Below the pieces are notes generated by a model. The model did not search any database. It worked only from the letters and a program-made list of their open reading frames with translations, and was not told the origin of the DNA. From NCBI GenBank assembly GCA_900539375.1, contig UQBY01000050.1, forward strand, positions 1 to 6,092: a stretch of DNA of 6,092 nt, given 5' to 3'. This DNA is from an uncultured Clostridium sp. (GTDB lineage: Bacteria > Bacillota > Clostridia > Clostridiales > Clostridiaceae). Positions 1 through 5,669 of the stretch are shown in pieces. The position numbers were made by a program, and so were the translations under genes. Numbering within the stretch: the stretch's first letter is position 1; each line of letters starts with the position of its first letter.

Positions 1-1
1 A

Positions 2-576
2 AAGATATTAAAAGAAGTAATTGATGAAAGTTTTGAACTGCTTCTTGAAGGCGATATAGATATTTACAGTGTAATGTGGACTGGTGTTGAAGTTGTTTAT
101 GGATTAGCAGGTTCAGAGAAAGAGATTTCAACATTAAAAAAGGCTAATAAGGCTGGAGATAATACTAGGATTGCTGGTCATATAATACTTTTTATAAATT
201 CAAGCTAGATGATAATTTGCTATATGCTAGTGATGCTGTACAATTTAGAAAAGCCAATAAGGCATTGTTAAAAAAAATTAATAGTGATTCCCAATTTAAA
301 AAGGATTTATTAACAAGACATCCAGAGTTAAAGTCGTGGTTGAATGATTCAAAAAAATTATCTAATAGTCCAACAGGATTTACATGGCATCATAGTGAAG
401 AAACAGGAATACTAAGACTAGTAGACTGAGCAGATCATAATAAGAATTTTAGTATATATCATCCTACAGGTAAAGGAGGACGTGATATATGGGGAGGCGG
501 AAAGCTAGGACGAAAAGGTAAGTTGGATGAGTTTGGAAAGATAAAAAGGAGGAAGGATAATGTTAGAGAAAAATAG
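2..576 (+). pseudogene. Rhs tail fused to WHH-type HNH nuclease toxin, broken
   Basis: This is the C-terminal end of a WapA/Rhs-type polymorphic toxin whose start lies outside the window. Codons from base 2 encode a conserved Rhs tail ending in STLKKANK (about 127-150). That frame closes at TAG 206-208. The toxin continues in the next frame, open from 169, so one indel lies between about 169 and 205. The toxin has the HNH/Endo VII signature GFTWHH (WHH at 385-393), then LVD, then DHNKNFSIYHPTGKGG and IWGGG. A nonsense TGA at 427-429 falls between the WHH histidines and the second histidine cluster, which removes the metal site from any product. The frame then runs to TAG 574-576 and ends inside the next gene. 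Enzymes of this family are DNases delivered into neighbouring cells. Family call fairly sure; inactive state seen directly. Confidence 0.8.
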
Positions 577-928
577 AGAATATAGATTTTATGAAATAAT
601 TGAATATATAAGAGAAATGTATAAAAAATTTGGAGAAGTAGAAGTATATAAGGATAATAATTGGTGTGTTTATTCTAATAAAGAAGATATTGATTTAAAT
701 TCATATTGTTATATTGCTGAGTATCCACAAATAGATGATGATACAGATGAAGAAATATTTCCTGAATATGTTATCAATAATAATTTGGAATTAGTATATT
801 GTGATGAATTATTACAAGATGTTATTATTGTTGCATTAAAAAAAGATAAGGATGTTTCAAGTAAAAAACTTTTACAATTTATTAAATATTATGATGAAAA
901 TGATTGTTTTCCACCTAATTTAAAGTGA
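560..928 (+). CDS. Probable immunity protein for the WHH nuclease (DUF7716-like)
   Basis: An intact 122-residue acidic protein. A strong AGGAGGAAGG site at 547-556 sits just before the ATG, and the start overlaps the last 17 bases of the toxin frame, so the two were translationally coupled. That position and the small acidic character are typical of the immunity partner of an Rhs toxin, which would bind and block the nuclease in the cytoplasm. There is no signal peptide or membrane segment. The C-terminal half, with PEYVINNNLELVYCDELLQD (68-87) and then LLQFIKYYDENDCF (about 104-117), resembles proteins annotated as DUF7716; this match is from memory and tentative. The gene is open although its toxin is broken. 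Confidence 0.75.
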   Translation: MLEKNREYRFYEIIEYIREMYKKFGEVEVYKDNNWCVYSNKEDIDLNSYCYIAEYPQIDDDTDEEIFPEYVINNNLELVYCDELLQDVIIVALKKDKDVSSKKLLQFIKYYDENDCFPPNLK

Positions 929-1020
929 AAATTACGTTTTCGCATTAAGTTCCTAAGGTTCAATAAAATTTCTAGTAGTAAGATGATAGCAATAATTTTT
1001 TTCAGTTTTAATAATTCTAA

Positions 1021-1054
1021 AAGCAAGTCATGTTTAATAAGCATGATTTGTTTT
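1021..1054 (+). terminator. Hairpin terminator after immunity gene A
   Basis: AAGCAAGTCATG (1021-1032) pairs with CATGATTTGTTT (1042-1053), 12 pairs including two G-U, around a 9-base loop. The 3' arm is itself T-rich. The corresponding part of module D's upstream spacer (3579-3605) also forms a hairpin, so the structure belongs to the repeated downstream flank of immunity genes. Confidence 0.5.
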
Positions 1055-1067
1055 AAATATATAGTAT

Positions 1068-1204
1068 ATAATTACTACAAAGATTGTTGTTTTAGTATAT
1101 GTAGTATGTAGATTTGAATTTTGCTCAAATTTTGTTACAAAAAATCCAAAGATAAAAATATTAAATAATGAAGTTTTGATCAAACTTTGTTATAAATCAA
1201 CAAA
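1068..1204 (+). repeat. Intergenic repeat, first copy (doublet)
   Basis: The first half begins ATATAATTACTACAAAG and ends in a worn core, TTTTGCTCAAATTTTGTTA (about 1119-1137). A second core, TTTTGATCAAACTTTGTTAT, lies at 1174-1193 and is followed by AAATCAACAA. The same sequence recurs at about 3619-3694 and 4975-5058, with a further core at 5107-5137. TTTGATCAAA is a perfect palindrome. All copies lie downstream of an immunity gene, and three cores lead into Rhs or toxin remnants. Function unknown: it could be conserved flank copied with each module, or a site used in rearrangement. Confidence 0.75.
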
Positions 1205-1214
1205 TAAAATATAG

Positions 1215-1257
1215 AAGGCTAGACACTTTTTTAGATGAAATGTTTAGCCTTTTTCTT
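1215..1257 (+). terminator. Rho-independent terminator
   Basis: AGGCTAGACA (1216-1225) pairs with TGTTTAGCCT (1241-1250), 10 pairs with one G-U, and is followed by TTTTCTT. It is the best terminator in the window. It would stop transcription from module A and separates it from the Rhs remnant that starts just after it. Confidence 0.75.
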
Positions 1258-1260
1258 ATT

Positions 1261-1659
1261 GTAGTATCAAGAACCCTTCTATTAGGACAGAAGAAAAGCT
1301 ATACTTATGATAATGCAGGAAACTTAATAAAGAAAAAAAGTACAGCAGAAACAATAGAATATGCTTTGTTATAAGGAAGTTCCTCAGACAAGCTGAGGAG
1401 TACAACATCATTAACAAATGCAAATCAAACAGTAACAGATACTTATAGTTATGATGCATTTGGAAACTTAATAAACAACACAGGAACAACAAAGAATAAC
1501 TACCTATTTGCAGGAGAAGAAAAAGATAATACAACAGGATATTACTATCTAAGAGCAAGATATTTTCCACTTTTAGAAGCAGATGTACTCACACTTGGGG
1601 ACCCTACATTTAGAGGAAGAAACGATAAAACAAAATATAGACAATTTTGGAGGCAATGA
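1261..1659 (+). pseudogene. Rhs/YD-repeat core remnant with short divergent C-terminus
   Basis: One frame encodes Rhs core sequence: SYTYDNAGNLI, then TDTYSYDAFGNLI, then NNYLFAGEEKDNTTG and YYYLRARY. The start is missing and an in-frame TAA lies at 1372-1374, at the edge of a small hairpin insertion. After YLRARY the usual continuation, seen at 5308-5440 as DTTTGRFTSMD to DPSG, is absent. The frame instead runs directly into about 30 foreign residues ending GDPTFRGRNDKTKYRQFWRQ, with TGA at 1657-1659. That end is probably the last part of a toxin joined by deletion; its family was not recognised. Its stop overlaps an ATG in the arrangement ATGA, as expected for a toxin gene running into its immunity gene. 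The remnant cannot encode a working toxin. Confidence 0.8.
1372..1406 (+). repeat. Small hairpin insertion in the Rhs core
   Basis: TAAGGAAGTTCC followed by CTCAG, a short ACAAG loop and CTGAGGAGTACAAC. The stem is TCCTCAG/CTGAGGA (1381-1387 with 1393-1399). It interrupts Rhs coding sequence and supplies the TAA stop. Its outer end resembles that of the hairpin insertion at 5264-5308 (TAAGTAAGTTCC), while the inner stem differs, suggesting one element family with variable inner arms. Confidence 0.5.
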
Positions 1660-2204
1660 TGAGAAATATAGTTAATATTGGGGAAGTAATATGTAAAAAA
1701 GATTTTTTTGTATGGTTTATAATGAATTGTTTTCCGGAGGGACTTGATGAAGAGAATGATATGTCTATCTATGATGTAATAGAAGAAAATTATTCTTTTG
1801 ATATGGACAGGTTTAATAAATTTACTAATTATTATGATGGTGTATTTGAAGAAAATGATGGATATGTAGATAATCCAAATTCAATTATAGTGCAATTGAA
1901 TAATCATAATGAATTGATTATTGAATTTCATCCTGGAGATGTAATCTTTTTTATGAATAACTTAAAAATAGGAAGTACAGGACCAGACTATAGTATTAGA
2001 GTAATCCCTATTGACGAATACATCAAGTTAACAAAGGATTTATGTTATGAAAATAAATTATTTTTATTACCTATGGTAGAAGTTAAAGAGTATGAGGAAA
2101 CAAAATTCAGAGAAATCGTTGGGCTTATTATTTCAAATTTTAACATTAAAAAAAGTTGTGAGAAACAAATTGTTGAGATTATAATAAATAATTGTTTATC
2201 TTAG
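1659..2204 (+). CDS. Probable immunity protein of module B (Imm19-like, tentative)
   Basis: An intact acidic protein of 181 residues. Two adjacent ATGs follow GGAGG (1649-1653). The second, at 1659, is chosen because it has a 5-base spacing while the first has only 2, although the first overlaps the toxin stop as ATGA. Either start couples it to the remnant upstream. It has no signal peptide or membrane segment and is probably cytoplasmic. The central stretch EFHPGDVIFFMNNLKIGSTG (about 89-108), then PDYSIRVIPIDEY, resembles Rhs-linked immunity proteins that I associate with the Imm19 family; I hold this loosely. The short toxin end before it is probably what is left of its target. Confidence 0.7.
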   Translation: MRNIVNIGEVICKKDFFVWFIMNCFPEGLDEENDMSIYDVIEENYSFDMDRFNKFTNYYDGVFEENDGYVDNPNSIIVQLNNHNELIIEFHPGDVIFFMNNLKIGSTGPDYSIRVIPIDEYIKLTKDLCYENKLFLLPMVEVKEYEETKFREIVGLIISNFNIKKSCEKQIVEIIINNCLS

Positions 2205-2244
2205 GATATAAATCTACTAGTTTTGTTTTTAAGGAGGATAATTG

Positions 2245-2409
2245 ATGGATAAATGAAAAGAACGATTAGTAGAGAGGCTTATGGTCAGAAATGAATTATA
2301 TAAAGCAGATAAGGGACAATTGTGGGAATACAATTATCCCGAAGTGGTATCAGAACTAAGAAAAATTCAGTTGGCTCAAGAGAAACTTCAAAACATTAAA
2401 AAAGGCTAA
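2245..2409 (+). pseudogene. Small unidentified gene fragment with in-frame stop, cut by Rhs-tail junction
   Basis: A near-ideal AAGGAGG (2231-2237) precedes ATG 2245, but the frame reads MDK and stops at TGA 2254-2256. It then continues open as KERLVERLMVRNELYKADKG, then EYNYPEVVSELRKIQLAQ, to TAA 2407-2409. The protein-like, charged helical content and strong ribosome site suggest a real gene that lost its third or fourth codon to a nonsense change. Its last residues are read out of frame from the Rhs-tail sequence at 2392-2412, so its original 3' end was replaced there. Family not recognised. It follows the immunity gene closely and may have been a second gene of that module. Confidence 0.5.
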
Positions 2410-2412
2410 TAA
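2392..2412 (+). repeat. 21-base Rhs tail scrap shared with 130-150
   Basis: The 21 bases from AACATTAAAA to GCTAATAA are identical to 130-150 and differ by one base from 5649-5669. In all three places they encode TLKKANK or TLKKTNK in the frame that enters the toxin. Sequence downstream is different in each. This is where the Rhs tail ends and exchangeable toxin begins. Confidence 0.8.
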
Positions 2413-2446
2413 AACTAGAGCAGGTTCAACAAATAAACATCATAAA

Positions 2447-2854
2447 ATGACTGGAATAATATCTGGAAATGGTGAAGTTATTTTTCAAAAAGAATATGTT
2501 AGTGGTAGTGGAGTTGGTGGTTATCGTGATGGATTATTACATCATACCGAACGAAAATTTTTAAATGATGCAGATATGATTGTAGTTAGTGGTGATAGTC
2601 TTTATATGGAAGGTTTTTTAAATCATTGTAAACCAGGATACCAACCTGCAATTAGAACGTTTGTACAAGAAAATAACGTATCAGCCACATATTATGCTAC
2701 TCAATCACAACAAATTTTCAAGTGGCAAACTTTTAATGATCCAAAGTTGAAGGGAAAAGTTTTACAAACAATTACAAATTTAGATGGGGATATTTTAGGT
2801 CAATGGAGATATTGGCAAAATAAGAATGGAAATTGGATAAGAGCAAAATATTAA
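2447..2854 (+). CDS. Orphan Rhs C-terminal deaminase-like toxin domain
   Basis: The frame is open from 2360, but toxin sequence starts after TLKKANK at 2393-2413. The first ATG is 2447, with no clear ribosome site. Residues count from that ATG. A HHTE motif (H33, E35; 2543-2551) precedes a strand MIVVSG. LNHCKPGYQPAIRTFV (58-73) and ATYYA follow. That order, a His-x-Glu, then Cys before a helix, then a strand, matches the zinc deaminase fold used by many Rhs toxins to edit nucleic acid bases. The expected second zinc cysteine is missing: a Tyr (TAC, 2639-2641) stands at residue 65 where Cys would be one base change away. With neither Rhs N-terminus nor full zinc site it is probably a silent remnant. 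Fold assignment is by eye. Confidence 0.6.
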   Translation: MTGIISGNGEVIFQKEYVSGSGVGGYRDGLLHHTERKFLNDADMIVVSGDSLYMEGFLNHCKPGYQPAIRTFVQENNVSATYYATQSQQIFKWQTFNDPKLKGKVLQTITNLDGDILGQWRYWQNKNGNWIRAKY

Positions 2855-2871
2855 GGAGATGAAATTTATTT

Positions 2872-3513
2872 ATGTTAGATGTATTATATGAAAATTTAAA
2901 TGAATTTAGAAAGGATATTACAAATAATTTGAATATTAATGTAATCAATAAAAAAGAAAAAGAATGTGGTGTTAATTTCCCAAAAGCAATGAATATTTTT
3001 TATTCATATTTTGGTAATGATAAAAGAGTATTAACATCATATTATGAATTTGATGAAATTGAAGATATTAGAATTGAAAATAATGCATTAACTTTTGGAT
3101 ATAATCATCAAGGAAATGGAAGATTAGGAATTGTATTAGAAAAATTAAATGGTAAATTTCAATCAATAAGTTGGTATTCATATGAAAGAAAAACATGGTT
3201 TTCTGAAGGTGCAGTATTTCCAGAAAGTTTTTTCTTTAATATAGCATGTTGGCAAGTGCTAAATACTATGTCATCAATTGTTAAAACTCATATTTCACAA
3301 ACTGAATTTGAAAAACTTGTAAGTAAATATTTTTGTTACTTTAGTAATGAAAAATTATATTTAAAGGGATACAATGTAGTATCTATCTACTCAAATGATA
3401 TATTAGGATGTTATGTAAAAGACGATGAAGAATTATATTTAGGTACACAAAAAGATGATGAAACATTAGAAAAGTGCATAAAAAAACTAAATATAGATTT
3501 TGATTGGCTATAG
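2872..3513 (+). CDS. SUKH (SMI1/KNR4-like) immunity protein
   Basis: An intact 213-residue protein beginning 17 bases after the toxin stop. AAGGAG at 2853-2858 overlaps that stop; its 13-base spacing to the ATG is long, but no earlier in-frame start exists. Residues 28-50, with ECGVNFPKAMNIFYSYFGND, fit the SUKH opening pattern (Glu, Gly-Val, Pro, then FY..fG). Next come LTFGYNHQGNGRLGIVLEKL and WYSYERKTWF, matching the central sheet and the usual acidic or aromatic strand. SUKH proteins are known as immunity partners of nuclease and deaminase toxins, which agrees with the deaminase-like domain upstream. It would act by binding the toxin in the cytoplasm. SUKH call fairly confident; the pairing rests on adjacency. 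Confidence 0.75.
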   Translation: MLDVLYENLNEFRKDITNNLNINVINKKEKECGVNFPKAMNIFYSYFGNDKRVLTSYYEFDEIEDIRIENNALTFGYNHQGNGRLGIVLEKLNGKFQSISWYSYERKTWFSEGAVFPESFFFNIACWQVLNTMSSIVKTHISQTEFEKLVSKYFCYFSNEKLYLKGYNVVSIYSNDILGCYVKDDEELYLGTQKDDETLEKCIKKLNIDFDWL

Positions 3514-3547
3514 TAAAAGTTAAGTCTTTAATTTACTATAAATTTTT
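3509..3547 (+). terminator. AT-rich terminator at the SUKH gene end
   Basis: TATAGTAAA (3509-3517) is a perfect inverted match to TTTACTATA (3532-3540), followed by AATTTTT. The left arm includes the gene's TAG stop. The stem is almost all A-T, so it is a weak terminator candidate. Confidence 0.45.
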
Positions 3548-3578
3548 CAGTGTTAAACTAATGGCAAGAATTTAAATA

Positions 3579-3694
3579 CAAGCCATGTTTAAGAAATATG
3601 GCTTGCTCTGCATTTGTAATATATAACTACTGTAAAGATTGTTTTAGTGTGTGTAGATGTAAATTTTGATCAAACTTTGTTTTAAACTAACAAT
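3579..3694 (+). repeat. Intergenic repeat with leading hairpin, second copy
   Basis: CAAGCCAT (3579-3586) pairs with ATGGCTTG (3598-3605), with further pairs inside. Then come ATATAACTACTGTAAAG, TTGTTTTAGTGTGTGTAGATG and the core TTTTGATCAAACTTTGTTTT (3664-3683). This is the cleanest single copy of the repeat also seen at 1021-1204 and 4975-5137. It ends at the first base of a toxin remnant. Confidence 0.75.
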
Positions 3695-3847
3695 AGAGGT
3701 ATAAGTGAAGGTGAATTTGTAGTCTTAGATAAAACACAAGAAGGTGAATATCATGGACATTTGAGAGAGTGGAATCAGCTCAGTGAAAATATGAAAAATG
3801 TATTAAGAAAGTCAGGAAAGGTAAATAAAAAGGGAAAAATAAAATAA
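3695..3847 (+). pseudogene. C-terminal 50 codons of a displaced toxin
   Basis: The frame reads RGISEGEFVVLDKTQEGEYH, then GHLREWNQLSENMKN and ends RKSGKVNKKGKIK at TAA 3845-3847. The first clear codon directly abuts the intergenic repeat, and there is no start codon or ribosome site, so the rest of the toxin and its Rhs carrier are deleted. The basic lysine-rich end and the FVVLD strand followed by HGH are typical of the tail of small RNase-like Rhs or CDI toxins. I have a faint memory of this tail among Ntox-type domains but cannot name the family. Its stop overlaps the next gene as TAATG, the expected toxin to immunity join. Confidence 0.65.
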
Positions 3848-4413
3848 TGAAAATTTTAGAAAAAATGATATTATCAAATAATAGATATTTAAAAATAATA
3901 TCTGAAAATGATGGGAAACAAAATAATTTTTTTGATGAAATTATAATATATTATTACATAAATAGAAAAAAAACTATTTTATTTAAAGATTTTCTTGGAC
4001 AAGGAATTAGAGCACTTTTTAATGTAACATCTAAAGTTATGGATAATAAATTAATAATAGATCATAAATATGTTGAAAAGGGAATAGGTTATGAGTGGAA
4101 TATTATTAATAATAAAATAGCAAATGATTTATGTGAAAAAATAGATGATACTATAGTTAAATATTCAATTTGGTCAACAACAAGCAAATATTGTAATGAA
4201 ACATGGATGTACAATTATAATAATAAAATTTATTTTGAAGTAAGTAAAAATTATAGATGGAACTATGATACACCAAAAGGAGATGATGATTTTATTACAT
4301 TTGAACAATTTAAAAGTACTTATAAAGTATATGATATTGTAGAATTAAATTATAAGAGTGTAGAATATTTAAATTATAAAAGCAAAATTATATTAAATAA
4401 TATGAAAATTTAA
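3847..4413 (+). CDS. Candidate immunity protein of module D, unrecognised family
   Basis: An intact 188-residue soluble protein whose ATG overlaps the stop of the toxin remnant by one base, implying it was coupled to that toxin. No good ribosome site is visible (GGAAAGG at 3817 is too far, and AAAGGGAAA at 3829 is marginal), so it may depend on coupling that is now lost. The protein is rich in Asn, Ile, Lys and Tyr, with a run EIIIYYYINRKKTILFKDFL (about 31-50) and a later aromatic cluster with WSTTSKY, TWMYNYNN and NYRWNYDTPKGDDD (about 109-148). No signal peptide or membrane helix. I do not recognise the family; the immunity role is inferred only from position. Confidence 0.65.
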   Translation: MKILEKMILSNNRYLKIISENDGKQNNFFDEIIIYYYINRKKTILFKDFLGQGIRALFNVTSKVMDNKLIIDHKYVEKGIGYEWNIINNKIANDLCEKIDDTIVKYSIWSTTSKYCNETWMYNYNNKIYFEVSKNYRWNYDTPKGDDDFITFEQFKSTYKVYDIVELNYKSVEYLNYKSKIILNNMKI

Positions 4414-4434
4414 AAATTTTACAGTAGGTGAGAT

Positions 4435-4470
4435 AAGCTTCTAAAGTTCAATTAGTAAGAGAGAAGTTTT
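4435..4470 (+). terminator. Weak terminator candidate after module D
   Basis: AAGCTTCT (4435-4442) pairs with AGAAGTTT (4462-4469), with one G-U pair, around a 19-base loop. It is followed by TTCAATCTT, so the T-tract is poor. The spacer 4414-4589 otherwise contains only the motif ATAAAATTTCTAGTAATAAG (4486-4505), shared with 963-982. Confidence 0.3.
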
Positions 4471-4589
4471 CAATCTTGAGGCTTCATAAAATTTCTAGTA
4501 ATAAGAAAAAATAAGTAAATGTAAAAAGTGTAATACAACCAATTAGAATACCATAGTATTTTAAATAATAGTAGAATGGAGAATTAGAA

Positions 4590-4946
4590 ATGGATGATAT
4601 ATTAAGCTATTTTGGAGAAATATTGATTAATGAGGTTAGAGATAGGACTATATTTGGATTTGACATGAGAATTACTGGTAAAATGCGAGATGAAAGTTCG
4701 CAAAAATTGTTTGAGCAAGTTCAGAAGATGAATAATGAAGAACGCCAATTAATAGAAAAAATGATACCACAGATTGTAGATTTAAGTATTCATAATATGC
4801 TTTGTATGTTTGAGGAGCATGAGGATATAGATGTTCAAGTAAAAAAACAAAATATATCTGACATAAGTGATGGATTAGCAGGAGAATTGTATACCGAAGA
4901 TGGTTGGATACAAAGGTTCACAAAGCAATGCTATGAAGAAATATAA
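4590..4946 (+). CDS. Orphan immunity-like protein, toxin absent
   Basis: An intact acidic protein of 118 residues with GGAGA (4578-4582) ahead of its ATG. Conserved-looking blocks are YFGEILINEVRDR (7-19), LIEKMIPQIVDLSIHNMLCM (54-73) and ISDGLAGELYTEDGWIQRFT (about 91-110). The last block recalls small uncharacterised proteins encoded beside Rhs and LXG toxins in Bacillota, which I cannot tie to a numbered family. It looks largely helical, cytoplasmic and without a signal. No toxin remnant is visible in the 176 bases upstream, so it seems to be an immunity gene that outlived its toxin completely. Base and codon use are slightly less AT-extreme than in its left neighbour. Confidence 0.65.
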   Translation: MDDILSYFGEILINEVRDRTIFGFDMRITGKMRDESSQKLFEQVQKMNNEERQLIEKMIPQIVDLSIHNMLCMFEEHEDIDVQVKKQNISDISDGLAGELYTEDGWIQRFTKQCYEEI

Positions 4947-4974
4947 AATGAAGTGATTTATTCAAAAGAAGCAT

Positions 4975-5137
4975 GGCTTATTTTATATTTATAGCATATA
5001 ATTACTACAAAAGTTGTTTTAGAAATGTGTAGATGTGAATTTTGATCAAACTTTGTTATAAAAAGTAAAAATGAATTTTATGAAGTTAAGCCATTTCATG
5101 AGCATATTTTGATCAAACTTTGTTTTAAATCAACAAT
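4975..5137 (+). repeat. Intergenic repeat, third copy (doublet)
   Basis: A full copy, from CATATAATTACTACAAAAG to TTTTGATCAAACTTTGTTAT (core 5040-5059), is followed by a second core at 5107-5126 with AAATCAACAATAG. The double-core arrangement matches the first copy at 1068-1204. Here the second core joins directly onto Rhs coding sequence at 5138. An imperfect hairpin (4943-4953 with 4977-4986) overlaps the stop of the gene before it and may act as a weak terminator. Confidence 0.75.
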
Positions 5138-5263
5138 AGTTATGATGCCTTTGGAAACTTAATAAACAGCATAGGAACAACAAAGAATAACTATCTATTT
5201 GCTGGAGAAGAAAAAGATAATACAAAACAGGCTACTACTACCTAAGAGCAAGATATTCTCTAC

Positions 5264-5308
5264 TAAGTAAGTTCCACTAACCAAATGTAAAATTTGGAGT
5301 GTCACTTA
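5264..5308 (+). repeat. Small hairpin insertion between RARY and DTTTGRF
   Basis: About 48 bases break Rhs core coding. TAAGT (5268-5272) with ACTTA (5304-5308), CACT (5275-5278) with AGTG (5298-5301), and CCAAAT (5281-5286) with ATTTGG (5292-5297) form an interrupted stem with a 5-base loop. The frame is kept across it but contains a TAA. The TAAGTAAGTTCC start resembles the insertion at 1372-1406. Module B's core copy also departs from normal sequence at this same codon. Confidence 0.5.
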
Positions 5309-5519
5309 TGGATACCACAACAGGAAGATTTACAAGTATGGATTCATATTTAGGCTCAGTAGATGACCCAGTAAGCCTTCATAAATATTTATATGCAAAT
5401 GCAAGTCCAGTTAATTATATAGACCCATCAGGATATAATTCATATGGAGAAATGAATCTTGCATTAAAAATAAATGTGTATTGTTGGTATATAAGACTTG
5501 GAGAAGCTTCAATAGGTGG

Positions 5520-5669
5520 AAAGATATTAAAAGAAGTAATTGATGAAAGCTTTGAACTGCTTCTTGAAGGCGATGTAGATATTTATAGCATAATGTGGAC
5601 CAGTGTTAAAATTGTTTATGGTTTAGCAGATTCAGAACAAGAGTTTTCAACATTAAAAAAGACTAATAA
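5520..5669 (+). repeat. Direct repeat of Rhs tail, matching 1-150
   Basis: Bases 1-150 align without gaps to 5520-5669, with about 15-16 differences by hand count, many of them silent or conservative. Both encode KILKEVIDESFELLLEGD, then IYS and MWT, to STLKKxNK. Homology stops immediately afterwards, where the two toxins differ. The pair flanks nearly the whole window and could recombine to delete modules B to E. Confidence 0.85.

Larger units (their letters stand above)
929..1260 (+). other. Gene-free spacer between modules A and B
   Basis: About 330 bases with no credible gene. It holds a short motif, ATAAAATTTCTAGTAGTAAG (963-982), that recurs almost unchanged near 4486-4505. It also holds a terminator-like hairpin (1021-1054), two copies of the array's intergenic repeat (about 1068-1137 and 1166-1204) and a second, stronger terminator (1215-1257). 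No convincing promoter was recognised. Confidence 0.7.

Noticed and set aside
217..429. A free-standing 70-residue gene starting at TTG 217
   Set aside because: It has no ribosome site and is the middle of the WHH toxin, continuous in frame upstream to 169 and past the TGA at 427.
427..429. TGA as readthrough or selenocysteine codon
   Set aside because: No supporting downstream structure was seen, and the same remnant also carries a frameshift. Simple decay is more likely.
1080..1125. Promoter inside the intergenic repeat (TTGTTT followed by TAGATT or TAAATT)
   Set aside because: Spacing varies between 15 and 18 bases among copies and both boxes are poor. In such AT-rich DNA this is not better than chance.
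1256..1570. Reverse-strand frame of 104 codons rich in Leu, Phe and Tyr
   Set aside because: It lies opposite recognisable Rhs core sequence; its hydrophobic look is the complement of AT-rich Rhs codons.
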